From positions 627,501 to 691,500 of the forward strand of contig CANJKZ010000396.1 of assembly GCA_947471745.1 (NCBI GenBank): a stretch of 64,000 nt of DNA. The letters are read 5' to 3'. The notes beneath the pieces were generated by a model that had not been told where the DNA came from, ran no database searches, and was given only the letters and a program-made list of their open reading frames with translations. Shown here in pieces: positions 11,801 through 21,613 of this stretch. Both the position numbers and the translations under genes were made by a program. The stretch is from Closterium sp. Naga37s-1 (lineage: Eukaryota > Streptophyta > Zygnematophyceae > Desmidiales > Closteriaceae). The first letter of the stretch is position 1. Each line of letters starts with the position of its first letter.

Positions 11801-13125
11801 GTGTAAAGGTCTAATGGTACTGTTATCTCAAGAGTGTGTGCATGAGGACGGGTCGCTTGAGATATTAACATGGGTGCATGAGGTTATTTCTGACCCTAAC
11901 ATTGGTCCTTGGACCAAGGTCACAGGGAGCGGGTGAATGGGGGGAGGATCGTGGGAGGATATTGACTGGTGTAAGCTGTTGCTCTGTCCCTCCTTCCTCC
12001 CCGCTTGCATCCGCAGCACCACCAGCAGCAGCAACAGCAGCGGCAGCCGAAGCAGAGGCAGCGGCAACAGCGCCAGAAGCAAGAGCAGCAGACGGCGTGT
12101 GTGACGGCGGCAGCAGCACCTCCTTACTCCCGTGGCACGCGGGAAACGTGGCTTTAATCTCCGCAGGTATAGACGTGTCCGCAGCGATCCGCGTGTAGAA
12201 TTTTAGCTCCTTTTCGCCACGTTCGCCTGCTTGCATGGGTTTATAAAAGCATCCCGAGTCGTCCACTAGCGAACCCTGTCGGCCCTCTGTTGGAATTGGA
12301 GACGGAAACGGAGAATTGTGGAAGTACTGCAGGAAAGTGTCAAGAACGGAAGTGAAACGCCACGACAAGCCTAGTCAACAATAAACCTCCAACACTAGCA
12401 AGAACTGATTTATCTACCCCGTAAAATTAAACGAATAATCCCTCTTTGCCCGCTCACCCTCGAAACGGTGACCAACCACCTGGAAGTCAATCTAGATATT
12501 TCTCTAAAGAAAACCTCCCACATCCCAGTTCCTCCCAGGTGATCCACCTTAGCACCCTCTCCCTGTCTCTTCCCCTTTTCCCCTCGATCTTCCGCCACTC
12601 CCTCTCCCTCTCCCCCTTTCCCAACGCACTCGCCGTCACCTATCCTCCCCGCACCCCCTTCGCCCTCCCCACGCTCCCCTTGCTCACCCTCGAAGCGGTA
12701 ACCAGCCACCTGGTGATCCGCGGGTTGCGGCAAACCCCCTGCTCCCATTCCCCCTTCCCCCCCCCCACACACACCCCCTCCTCCGCCCTCCCTTCCCCTT
12801 CCCGCTTCCCTCTTCGCTCACCCTCGAAGCAATGACCAGCCACCTGGTGCTCCGCGGGTTAAGGCAGAACCCATTCTACCATTTTCCCCTTCCCCACTTT
12901 CCACCCAACTCCCCCTCCCTCCCTTCCCCTTCCCGCTTCCCCCGTCGCTCACCCTCAAAGCGGTGACCAGCCACCTGGTGCTCCGCGGGTTGCGGCAGAT
13001 CCCCTTCTCCCTCACCTCCCTTCCCGCCATCCCCCCTTTCCCCCCACCCCCCTTCCCCCTTCCCCCAGGATCCGCTCACCCTCGAAGCGGTGACCAGCCA
13101 CCTGGTGCTCCGCGGGTTTCAACAT
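8845..13125 (-). CDS. IPK2: Inositol polyphosphate multikinase (IPK2/IPMK)
   Basis: This enzyme phosphorylates inositol phosphates on the way to InsP5/InsP6. Exons read by hand are 13125-13080 (start MLKPAEHQVAGHRFE), 12286 to about 11940 (LVDDSGCFYKPMQAGERGEK), 11158-11099 (FLVMEDLTRNYTKPCIMDIK), 10769-10714 (MGRKTWYEGAPQKYIDKCL), 9621-9277 (GTLGYRVAGMQV, then WRADRKWCQNLTNQQ) and 9097-8845 (SASILLIYEA, LVDFAHAID, stop TAG). The family signature PxxxDxKxG is visible as PCIMDIKMG, formed across the exon 3/4 junction. The SxxLL and DFAH motifs are also present. Phases agree for exons 1/2, 3/4, 4/5 and 5/6. The donor of exon 2 is unclear, so one small exon may be missing between 11160 and 11940. 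Exon 2 carries an Ala-rich insert. Confidence 0.85.
9660..10500 (-). repeat. Partial 5' copies of IPK2 exon 9621-9277
   Basis: On the minus strand, upstream of the intact exon, at least four truncated copies contain the acceptor and the exon start (KDATTTSGTLG, RVAGMQVHDSSTGA). They lie near 9700-9800, 9900-9990, 10040-10160 and 10220-10330. Shorter pieces continue to about 10500. All stop inside the exon. Confidence 0.8.
10384..10426. repeat. Pair of TTTTGAGTCGACTCAA palindromes
   Basis: Two near-perfect copies lie at 10384-10401 and 10409-10426, between duplicated IPK2 intron segments (the TTTGCCTTTG- and CACCCTGCTGCGGTGGTG-containing pieces recur on both sides). Confidence 0.85.
10599..10720. 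repeat. Palindrome flanked by a direct duplication in IPK2
   Basis: A segment starting GAATTCGGAAGAGG (10599-10635) recurs at 10683-10720, where it includes the end of exon 10769-10714. Between the copies lies a foldback with core GTACTTTTGAGACGTC (10645-10670, one mismatched pair). It extends outward through GTAAAAA/TTTTTAC (10637-10680). Confidence 0.85.
12440..13079 (-). repeat. Tandem copies of IPK2 first-exon 3' end plus donor
   Basis: The minus-strand segment CACCAGGTGGCTGGTCACCG through the donor GTGAGC recurs about five times (near 12460, 12700, 12830 and 12960, plus the original at 13080-13115). Copies are separated by pyrimidine-rich spacers. Only the outermost copy retains the ATG, so these are 3'-part copies downstream of the intact exon. 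Confidence 0.85.
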
Positions 13126-13417
13126 TCCGCCAGCCGATTATTAAGCGACGCGTTGACGTTATAGTGCGAGGATGCGAGGATGTTCTAGCGATAAAAGTGT
13201 GTCGCGACGCAAAGCGAACTACAATGATGAGAAGGCACCTCTCGCCTACTGCTACTCCCACACACACGATGTCAGAAAATAGCGAGCAGCTCGATGAGTT
13301 TCTCAGGTTCTATGCCGTGTTTATTGCTGGTAAAGCATCAGGCGAGATTCTTATCCTGGGTAATTGAATCTGGACGGATAGGCGGCTGGGATAGAGAAAA
13401 CATTCGCCTGCAAAGCT
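13126..13417 (+). other. IPK2 5' flank with a short open frame, interrupted by copia
   Basis: This short flank lies between the IPK2 start and the left LTR. On the plus strand an open frame begins with ATG at 13269 (MSENSEQLDEFLRFYAVFIA) and runs to TGA before the element. It could be the first exon of a divergent gene displaced by the insertion. I do not recognise it. Confidence 0.25.
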
Positions 13418-13921
13418 ACTTGTAAAACAGAGTAGCTGTGACTACTAGAGGGCTGGAAACTTGGCTGGAAAGTCTTAGCAGGGCTGCTGGAATTGACTGG
13501 ATGAGGTAAAACTTCACTATGTTCAAGATTAACAAGCCCACTAAAGCACAACTCTATAGGCATCACAAAAAAGACAGATTGAGAGCTCAAACTAGGCTGA
13601 TAGACAATGTAACTTCCCTGGTAACTTGGGCACAATCTAGATTGCATGGACCTTGAGTGACTTTGAGTGCCACATGAGGTGCATGAATAAGAAAACTCTG
13701 GATAATTCTGTTATAGCTGATTCTGATATGTAGAAACCTGTAGAAACTGCCAACACTTCGGTTTGAAGGCAGCTTTGAACTGTATCGAGTCTTCGGCTGA
13801 AATCTGATTGGTGGTGGAACTTTCGAAGTACTTCCCGAAGCCTCTGATTCATCGCCGACATTCCCCCTTGCTGCTGCTTGTGTGCAAAGGGCTGGGGCGG
13901 CAGAAACTCGATTCTCCAACA
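13418..13921 (-). repeat. 3' LTR of copia element 1
   Basis: This is the left copy in window coordinates. It is identical in length to the right copy and almost identical in sequence. One visible difference is CTACTAGAGG here against CTACTGGAGG in the other. Confidence 0.93.
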
Positions 13922-13973
13922 CTCCCCCTCGCACCAGACCCGAAGCACACATACACCCATGCTGATGCTCCTT

Positions 13974-15797
13974 TCACATCTCCTTAGCATACACTTCATG
14001 CTGCTGCCCACGTCTCTTCCCCTCACACTCCTCATTCTCCTCAAACTGCTCCACTGCTTCATGAAGTGTCATGAGGCCTGCTCTTGCCTTGCACATGTTG
14101 AATGCATCATGTGGAAGAACCTTGGTCATGAAATCTGCTGCTTGATCGAATGAACGGAAAAAGTTGACGGCGAGAACTCCCTTCTCTAGTTGCTCACGAA
14201 TGAAGTGGTACTGCACCTCGATGTGTTTTGTACGCCCATGATGAACCGGGTTCTTGGAAAGAGCTATGGCTGAAGTGTTGTCCACGTAGAGCGGAGTTGG
14301 TTGAGTTTGCGGCTGCCTCAAGTCCTCCAAGAGTCCACGTAACCAGATTGCCTCCCTTGCTCCTTCGGTCATCGCCATGTACTCAGCTTCGGTTGTTGAA
14401 AGTGCCACACAACTTTGCTTGCGCAATTGCCAAGAAACAGCGGCACCACACATGAGGAAGATGTAGCCGCCGGTAGACTTGCGTGTGCTCAATTCTCCCA
14501 CCCAATCTGCATCGGTAAAGCCTTGGAGGGAGCTTGCATATGGGCTGGCTTGGAAGAGAAGACCATGATTAGAAGTACCTTTGAGATACCGAAGAGCTCG
14601 CTTGGCTGCATGCATATGAATAGGTGAAGGGGCACTCATGTGTTGAGCTAGCTTAGATACCGTGAATGCTAAGTCGGGCCTTGTGCATAGGGCTGCATAC
14701 ATGAGACACCCAACCTGACTTTGGTAGAGAGCTAGGTCTTGTGGGGATACCTTAAGTGAATTCTCACCATGATGCTCACTCTCCTCAAGACACAAATCCT
14801 TAATACCTATGATATCAAGGCTTGACTCTCTCTCTTCATAGGGCTGATATGAAGACAAAGGGACAAAGTTGGAAGGAAGTGGGGTAGGTGATGGCTTGCT
14901 ATCATCAAGACCAAACCTCTCAAGGACCTTTTGGATGTACCTTTGCTGGAATAGGAAGATGGACCGTGACTTACGATCTCTCACAATGTTCATACCAAGA
15001 TAATGACTCGGCTCACCAAGATCGGTCATCGTGAATGCACTTGTGAGAATACCTTTCACCTTGTTGAGAAGATCAAGAGAACCTGAGACTAGGAGGAGGT
15101 CATCGACATATACCAAGAGCCAAATGTACTCCCCCTCACTCGTGTGCATGAAGTACAGAGCATTGTCTCTCATGGACCTTGTGAAACCATGCTTGAAAAG
15201 TACCTGCTCAAGAGCATGATACCAAACCCGTGGGGACTGTTTGAGACCATAAAGGGACTTTACCAAGCGACACACTCGACCCGTACCGTCATCATAACCT
15301 TCGGGTTGTGCCATGTATACCTCTTCTTCCAAGACACCGTAGAGAAATGCGTTCTTGACATCCATTTGATGGATATGGAGACCAAGATATGCGGCTATGG
15401 CGAGGAGGACTCGTACCGTGGTGTACTTTGCTACCGCGGCAAAGGTTTCGGTGAAGTCAAGACCTGGAATTTGGGAATAACCTTTTGCCACTAACCTTGC
15501 CTTGTACCTATCGAGGCTACCATCACCTTTTACCTTGATCTTGTACACCCATTTGACACCAATTACCTTCTTCCCTGGAGGTGGCTCAACAAGACGCCAT
15601 GTACCTCGCTTCATGAGACTCTCAATCTCTTCTTCCTCGGCTTTCAACCAATGCTCTCTCTCGGGACTTGCCATTGCCTCACGACGACTCAAGGGCTCTC
15701 GCGGAAGGTGTGATGCTGCCAAGCATATTGCCTCTACCTTCTTGTGAATGCAATTCTCACTCTCCTCACATGTGCACCTTGATGACATGTCAACCAT
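13974..15797 (-). CDS. Copia element 1 reverse transcriptase / RNase H frame
   Basis: The 607-residue open frame begins in the linker and contains the copia RT core: WVYKIKVKGDG, RLVAKGYSQIPGLDFTETFA, MDVKNAFLYG and the catalytic YVDD in LLVYVDDLLLVSG. RNase H follows with DADWVGELSTRKSTGGYIF and ALSTTEAEYMA. It overlaps the end of the upstream Gag-integrase frame but is in another frame. The offset lies at an A7 run on the coding strand near 15810, with a one-nucleotide difference. This may be an inactivating indel, a homopolymer sequencing error or recoding; the sequence alone cannot decide. Confidence 0.9.
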   Translation of the reverse strand: MVDMSSRCTCEESENCIHKKVEAICLAASHLPREPLSRREAMASPEREHWLKAEEEEIESLMKRGTWRLVEPPPGKKVIGVKWVYKIKVKGDGSLDRYKARLVAKGYSQIPGLDFTETFAAVAKYTTVRVLLAIAAYLGLHIHQMDVKNAFLYGVLEEEVYMAQPEGYDDGTGRVCRLVKSLYGLKQSPRVWYHALEQVLFKHGFTRSMRDNALYFMHTSEGEYIWLLVYVDDLLLVSGSLDLLNKVKGILTSAFTMTDLGEPSHYLGMNIVRDRKSRSIFLFQQRYIQKVLERFGLDDSKPSPTPLPSNFVPLSSYQPYEERESSLDIIGIKDLCLEESEHHGENSLKVSPQDLALYQSQVGCLMYAALCTRPDLAFTVSKLAQHMSAPSPIHMHAAKRALRYLKGTSNHGLLFQASPYASSLQGFTDADWVGELSTRKSTGGYIFLMCGAAVSWQLRKQSCVALSTTEAEYMAMTEGAREAIWLRGLLEDLRQPQTQPTPLYVDNTSAIALSKNPVHHGRTKHIEVQYHFIREQLEKGVLAVNFFRSFDQAADFMTKVLPHDAFNMCKARAGLMTLHEAVEQFEENEECEGKRRGQQHEVYAKEM

Positions 15798-18700
15798 GAA
15801 AGTGAAGGGCTTTTTTTACCTTGCGGACTCGTTTACCTTTACCAAACTCCTCACTTGGCTGAGACACATTAGTGGTAGGGTTCGGTCTCACAGTGTTTGA
15901 TTGCATTGATGCGGTCATTTGCGGCTGAGACAACGGCTGCGACATCGGCTGCGACGGCGGCACGGCTGCTTGTTCTTCTCCTGGCATGGAAATATCTTGA
16001 TTATCGGTGTTGACTTGAGGATTAGGTATGGTGACTCGTGGCGGTGAAGCTGAAACGTTTGTCGGCATAGTTGGTTGTGAAGATGCTCTTGGTGGGGATC
16101 TTGAGACTAGAAGCTTGGGAATTGATGATGACGCTGCCTTGTCGAGAGGTGGTGATGGTTGGGGCTGGTTGGTGTTGTTGATCGGTGTTGAAGATGGTGG
16201 TAACTGATGACGACCGAATCCGGGACGTGGGGGTGAAGTTGAGAAAGGTCTTGGGTGAAGAAGTGGACTGTTGGAGCTGGTGTTGGTGGTGACTCGCTGA
16301 AGTGATCCTCGTGCTATGAGCTGGCTTGACGTTGGAACAAGTGATGAACGTGTGGTATGAGAACGAGGTGTTGCGGTGACGGTTGACTTGTTGCTAGGAA
16401 GAGTCGTAGATGGTGTTGATGTAGGTACTTGGGGTCTTGTAGCTGTTGATTGCTGCTGCATGGGATGATGATGAGCTTCTGTAGTTGCCTCTGGAGTGAT
16501 GGCTGGTGATGGGTTTGATGGCGTAGTGGTGGGCTGATCCGGTTGGCGTTGAAATTGTGAGGTTGGTGTTGATATAGCTGGCTGGTTTGTGACTGTTGGC
16601 TGCTGCTCCTTTGGTGGTGATGGAACGGTGACTTGCTGCGGTGGATTGTCTTCATTTGATGGCTGAACTTCATCTCCACTTGGTTGAGTAGCTGCTGGTG
16701 GCACTGGCGTGGCACGGCTGGACTCGTTGACGACGGCTTGAGGGAGATCGATGATCGGTCCGCTATGGTCAGAATCGGTGTCATCTTCTTCCTCCTCTTG
16801 TGTTGTTTCCTCAGGTGCGCTTGCTGGTTCCTGTTGGATAGAGGGTAGAGAGGAGGAAGAGGAAAACTTATGCCAACCTGCAAGGGACATGTCTTCATAG
16901 AAGACAACATCCCTTGAAACCACTTCTCGCTTGGTGACAGGATCCCAAAGGACCCATCCCTTGCTCTCATTGCTCATGCCGATGAAGAGGCCCCAATGAG
17001 CTTTGCTGTCCAGCTTGAGTCTCTTTGCATCTGGAACACGGTATTGGGCCATGGAACCAAAAACACGAAGCATAGACAGATCTGGTTTAACTCCAAACCA
17101 AGCCTCATATGGCGTTACACCTTCCGGTAAGGGCCTTGTGGGTCTCCTGTTGCGAACATAAATTGCCATAGTGATTGCCTCACCCCACCAGAGCTTGTCA
17201 AGGCCTTTGAACTGAAGGAAAGTGGTAGCTATAGCCTGGATAGTGCGATGAAACCTCTCTGCCACTCCATTTTGCTGAGGACTATAGGGACAAGTGAACT
17301 GTTGTTTGATGCTCAATGCCAACAACTCCCCCTGAAACGCTTTCCCCATGTACTCACCTCCTCGATCCGACCTCAAGGTGAGTAACTTCTTCCCTGACTC
17401 TCTCTCAACAAGTGCTAGCCATTGCTTGAAACACTTGTGAACTTCATCCTTGGTGTTGATGAAAAAGGACCACGAGAAACGACTCTTGTCATCAATGAAA
17501 GACACCAAATATCTCTTACCGTTTCGAGTAGGGTCTCGCATGGGGCCGAAGACATCAGTGTGGACCAACTCTAGGAGGTCCCTTGACTGAGACTTAGAAG
17601 GGAAGAATGGCTTTCTAGCTAGCTTACCTTCCACACAAGATGGACATGGAACGGAAGAAAGGGACTTGACTGCACTTTCACTCAAACTCAATCCTTCCAC
17701 GCTCTTGTGATTTACCAACTCTTTCAATGCTTGCACTCCCACGTGCCCCAAGCGTGCATGCCATACCTCAGCTTGGGAGATACTCCCTTTGTTGTTGACT
17801 TGATCGGTTGAAACAGCGGGAAGTGAGACAGCGTCGTTCTTCGTGCTGCTAGCACCGCGCTTAATCTCCAACTTCATCTTGTAGAGCCGCCCGGTACGCT
17901 CGCCTTCAGCCACCAGATTTCCTGCACTGTCCCACACTTTGGCTTTCCCCCCTTGCAAGAGAACGGAGGCACCTTTCTCTTCGAGTTGTCCGGCTGAGAG
18001 CAAGTTTGCTCCCAAATCAGGAACAAACAAAGCTTTATTGACACAAAATGACTTACCATCCTTTTCGAACTCAAGCTTGCCGACTCCTTTGATTGGTACT
18101 TTGCCAAGATCAGCAAGAGTCACAGCTTTTGAGTCATATGAGGGCTGAAAATCCTTGAGAATGGACTGATAGGGAGTCATGGTTTCAGAGCAGCCACTAT
18201 CAAGAATAAACTCCTCACTACTAGTAGAGAAAACGTGCATGCAAGTAGCAGCGTTAAAAAGGACAGGACCATCGGACTCTTTGGACTCATCTTGACTTGT
18301 AGAATGACTTGCTATATTTGCTATGGCTGCCTTACCTTTTTCAGATAGTAGCTGAGGTGGGGGGACCCAATTAGGAGGCTTCTTAGGACAAGCATACCAC
18401 GGGTGACCCCACTCATGACAACAAAAACACTCAAAATTAAACTTTTTAGCATTCGGGGCTTGGCTGAAATTATTGACTCTTGGCGTATTGACTCTTGCAT
18501 TCCTAGGCTGGTATTGATTGGGAATCGAAGGCCTTGGCTGGACATAGGGACTGGACTTATAGGGAGGACTTGACTGAGGAAAACGAGAGGGTTTGTATGG
18601 GTTGGAAGGTGACTGAAATTTCGTACCGTAGTAGGGTTGAGGGCGGTTTGGGCTGAAATTTCCTTGCCTCTGGAATTGGTTGCCATATCTTGTGGCTGCT

Positions 18701-19461
18701 GCAGCAATCCACGCACCTTCGTCACTCCGCTTGTTCCGTGCAAGGTCTCGACTCTGCTGCTCGTTGACAAGGGCCTCAAAGATGAACACACGACTCTTCA
18801 TTGACTGCGGGAGCGCTTGTAGTGTTGCACGGAAAGTGTCCCACTCCGGTGTAAGGCCGGTGAGGATGACGGTCTTGAAAAGAGACTCTGGAATCTCCAA
18901 GCCGATCGCTGCTGCTTCCTCCAGCATTGCTTCAGCTCGTTGTAGGTAGGCTTGTGCTGATTCATCTTCTTCCATCTTCAGATTCATGAAGCGGCTCCAC
19001 ATCTGGGCTTGGCTGCTCTCGGATTTTGAATGGTGCATAGTCTTCAGTCGGCTCCACGCTTCCTCTGCACTGTTTGCCTTGGTAGGACAGGGCAGGAGCG
19101 ACTTCAACTGCTGCTCGTGAATGCTATTGAGTAGGTAGAGGAAGGCCTCCTTGTTGCGTCGTTCGTAAAGTCGTTTTTCAGCTTCTGAAGCATCTGCTGC
19201 TGGTTTGGCTGCTTCTCCAGTGTAGTAAGGCCACAGATCCAGAAGCGATGCAGTGAGCTCAAACTGAGTTGCCCATGTTGGAAAATCTTTGCCGTTGAAC
19301 TTGGGGAGGTGAAGCTTAGGCATGAAGGAGGTGAGTGGTGAGTATGTTGTTGAAGGACTGCCTGGTGCAACTGCTTCCACTAATCCAGTAGCTGCTGATG
19401 TTGACTCTGAAGCTCCTCCGGCTGGCTGGAGTGCAGGACCAGATGGATTGTCTCCCGCCAT
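15790..19461 (-). CDS. Copia element 1 Gag-protease-integrase polyprotein frame
   Basis: This is a 1223-residue open frame starting MAGDNPSGPALQP. A Gag capsid-like region occupies roughly residues 50-230. The zinc knuckle CFCCHEWGHPWYAC (CX2CX4HX4C) lies near residue 350. The aspartic protease motif LDSGCSETM is near 430. The pre-integrase motif WHARLGH is near 580. The integrase catalytic triad appears as HTDVFGP, RSDRGGEY and NGVAERFHRT within about 640-770. A long Ser/Thr/Pro/Gln-rich linker ends the frame. It stops at TGA just past an A-run where the RT frame is displaced. Confidence 0.92.
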   Translation of the reverse strand: MAGDNPSGPALQPAGGASESTSAATGLVEAVAPGSPSTTYSPLTSFMPKLHLPKFNGKDFPTWATQFELTASLLDLWPYYTGEAAKPAADASEAEKRLYERRNKEAFLYLLNSIHEQQLKSLLPCPTKANSAEEAWSRLKTMHHSKSESSQAQMWSRFMNLKMEEDESAQAYLQRAEAMLEEAAAIGLEIPESLFKTVILTGLTPEWDTFRATLQALPQSMKSRVFIFEALVNEQQSRDLARNKRSDEGAWIAAAATRYGNQFQRQGNFSPNRPQPYYGTKFQSPSNPYKPSRFPQSSPPYKSSPYVQPRPSIPNQYQPRNARVNTPRVNNFSQAPNAKKFNFECFCCHEWGHPWYACPKKPPNWVPPPQLLSEKGKAAIANIASHSTSQDESKESDGPVLFNAATCMHVFSTSSEEFILDSGCSETMTPYQSILKDFQPSYDSKAVTLADLGKVPIKGVGKLEFEKDGKSFCVNKALFVPDLGANLLSAGQLEEKGASVLLQGGKAKVWDSAGNLVAEGERTGRLYKMKLEIKRGASSTKNDAVSLPAVSTDQVNNKGSISQAEVWHARLGHVGVQALKELVNHKSVEGLSLSESAVKSLSSVPCPSCVEGKLARKPFFPSKSQSRDLLELVHTDVFGPMRDPTRNGKRYLVSFIDDKSRFSWSFFINTKDEVHKCFKQWLALVERESGKKLLTLRSDRGGEYMGKAFQGELLALSIKQQFTCPYSPQQNGVAERFHRTIQAIATTFLQFKGLDKLWWGEAITMAIYVRNRRPTRPLPEGVTPYEAWFGVKPDLSMLRVFGSMAQYRVPDAKRLKLDSKAHWGLFIGMSNESKGWVLWDPVTKREVVSRDVVFYEDMSLAGWHKFSSSSSLPSIQQEPASAPEETTQEEEEDDTDSDHSGPIIDLPQAVVNESSRATPVPPAATQPSGDEVQPSNEDNPPQQVTVPSPPKEQQPTVTNQPAISTPTSQFQRQPDQPTTTPSNPSPAITPEATTEAHHHPMQQQSTATRPQVPTSTPSTTLPSNKSTVTATPRSHTTRSSLVPTSSQLIARGSLQRVTTNTSSNSPLLHPRPFSTSPPRPGFGRHQLPPSSTPINNTNQPQPSPPLDKAASSSIPKLLVSRSPPRASSQPTMPTNVSASPPRVTIPNPQVNTDNQDISMPGEEQAAVPPSQPMSQPLSQPQMTASMQSNTVRPNPTTNVSQPSEEFGKGKRVRKVKKALHFHG

Positions 19462-19515
19462 GTTCGTATGGTGCTAGGTTAGGAACGTGGTGGGCTAGGT
19501 TGATCGAAACGATGA

Positions 19516-19527
19516 GCTCTGATACCA
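19516..19527 (-). other. Copia 1 primer-binding site
   Basis: The minus strand reads TGGTATCAGAGC, immediately inside the 5' LTR. It is complementary to the 3' end of plant initiator Met tRNA. Confidence 0.92.
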
Positions 19528-20031
19528 ACTTGTAAAACAGAGTAGCTGTGACTACTGGAGGGCTGGAAACTTGGCTGGAAAGTCTTAGCAGGGCTGCTGG
19601 AATTGACTGGATGAGGTAAAACTTCACTATGTTCAAGATTAACAAGCCCACTAAAGCACAACTCTATAGGCATCACAAAAAAGACAGATTGAGAGCTCAA
19701 ACTAGGCTGATAGACAATGTAACTTCCCTGGTAACTTGGGCACAATCTAGATTGCATGGACCTTGAGTGACTTTGAGTGCCACATGAGGTGCATGAATAA
19801 GAAAACTCTGGATATTTCTGTTATAGCTGATTCTGATGTGTAGAAACCTGTAGAAACTGCCAACACTTCGGTTTGAAGGCAGCTTTGAACTGTATCGAGT
19901 CTTCGGCTGAAATCTGATTGGTGGTGGAACTTTCGAAGTACTTCCCGAAGCCTCTGATTCATCGCCGACATTCCCCCTTGCTGCTGCTTGTGTGCAAAGG
20001 GCTGGGGCGGCAGAAACTCGATTCTCCAACA
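19528..20031 (-). repeat. 5' LTR of copia element 1
   Basis: This right-hand copy should contain the element's promoter. No TATA box was assigned. It is followed by the AAGCT target duplication at 20032-20036. Confidence 0.93.
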
Positions 20032-20099
20032 AAGCTAGCATTGGGAATTACGGAATGCATTTGGGAGTTCTAGGCTGTATCTGCGCTCAGGCCCCACGT

Positions 20100-20660
20100 T
20101 ATCAGGGCAAAACATCCTGATTACCCTGAATTCAGGATGCAGTTTTGAATTTACCCTGTCATTTCAGAATAGTGTAAATTTTTACCCTGAGGTCTCAGGA
20201 TGTTGTTATATGAAATGCCCTGAACATTCAGAATGGCTGTAGTGTTCTTCCCTGTAGCGTCAGGATGAATGCAGAGGCCTGCCCTGACGCGTTTTTTGTT
20301 GGGGGGGGGGGGGAGTCCCGTACCTGGGGAAATTTTCCCCGGGGATTTTAGTCTCCGTACGCAAAACGACCTTGGAATAATTATTCATCTAATCCAACCA
20401 TCCAGATGTGGCCTAGTCAGTAGAAAGATGCTTTCGATAGATAAGGTCCTGGGATCGAACCCATCCCGTTCTTCATCTTTAACTCTGTCAACCAACCAAT
20501 CTGAACCCTGAACACAGGGTTTTTTGCCCTGACAGGTCAGGATTGATTTCTGAAAAAGCCCTGAACATACAGGAAGGCTTCGAAAATTTGCCCTGACAAA
20601 TCAGGGCATTTTTTACGATTCCGGAAAGGTGCCCTGAGGCCTCAGGGTGCCCCAAATCCT
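20100..20660. repeat. CCCTGA/TCAGG motif cluster around a tRNA-like SINE core
   Basis: About ten short pairs of CCCTGA and TCAGG or TCAGAAT recur every 40-60 bp on both sides of a tRNA-like core. The core has a box A (TGGCCTAGTCAG, 20409-20420) and a box B within TGGGATCGAACCCA (20450-20463), with pol III-type spacing, followed by a TTTTTT run near 20520. I read the core as a SINE or tRNA relic. The surrounding motif array is not a family I recognise. Confidence 0.55.
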
Positions 20661-21613
20661 AGCACGGGCCCTGTCTGCGCTCCCTGGATCTCTTATCGCG
20701 TTCAGTTCCGTGTATTTTGTGTTTCGTGCGAGGAGCTCCGTACTAAGGGCGAGGTCAGCGCGTTCGTTTATTATTGCTGATGTACAGCTCATTTTGAGCG
20801 ATTACTCTCGTTGTGACACGGTTTAAAACGGTAATTTTTAGAAACCGCTGTGAACCGTCTGGAATCCTTTTGCGCCACGACGGATGAGCTGTACAGATGT
20901 GATAAATGAATGCGCGTGTTTGTTTCAAATCCCGTTTGTTACAAATGTTGGAATCTCAGATTTCGACATTTGAGATGTTCCGAACAGGCGAATCAGGCTG
21001 ATGCGCCTGCAGAACGCGGCGTGTGATTCGTTTTTTTCCCCACCAAATAGCTTCGTTGGGTGTGCGGTGTGCGGTATTCTCCGCCATTAGCATAAGCGCT
21101 AATGAGAGCTTATGTGAAGCAATGTAATCAACAAAGCCTATACATTAGCTGGTCTTTCGAACTCGCATACAGCCTTTAGTTTGACGCAGAAGGGTCTTCA
21201 AATACAAATAACCAGTATCAACAATCACATGGCATCATCATATGGCCAGGTAAAAAACCATAGAAGGCACCAAAATAGACATTAGTAGAATGAAAAGGCC
21301 CACCAGGAAGGCTTGAAATGTTAGACAACACATAAGAATTGTAACTGCTTACCTTGCATCTGATTCGATAAGTCAGCAAGGCCAATAGAACCATAAGACA
21401 CGCGCCACTGATGGTTGTTGTCGAGAAACTTGGTTTGACTCGAGCTGTGGAGACACGTAATTCTCAAGTGACCACTTCTGGAATGGATGACAGGAGCTAT
21501 AGATTCCCGAAATAGCACAGAAACAGGGCAAGACTATAGGACTGGACATATGGACAAAGGGAACAACGAATCATACAGTAGGGACCGGAATTGGACAGGG
21601 ACAGGGCCCACGC
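20661..21613. other. Intergenic DNA; possible extra exon of the FAS1 gene
   Basis: No clear gene is seen. On the minus strand, 21321-21518 holds an open stretch (NNHQWRVSYGSIGLADLSNQ) followed by GTAAGC. The FAS1 frame contains TATG/GTAAGA just before its stop, a plausible donor, so this could be a downstream exon of that gene. I see no homology to support it. Confidence 0.3.

Larger units (their letters stand above)
13418..20031 (-). mobile_element. Full-length Ty1/copia LTR retrotransposon, young insertion
   Basis: Two 504-bp LTRs (13418-13921 and 19528-20031) differ at only about three positions that I can see. A 5-bp target duplication AAGCT lies at 13413-13417 and 20032-20036. The primer-binding site TGGTATCAGAGC (minus strand, 19527-19516) abuts the 5' LTR and matches initiator Met tRNA. 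A purine tract GAGGGGGAG (about 13930-13922) precedes the 3' LTR. The order Gag, protease, integrase, RT, RNase H defines copia (Pseudoviridae-type). The LTR starts with TGTTGG but ends in ACAAGT rather than CA, judged from the target duplication. Confidence 0.95.
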
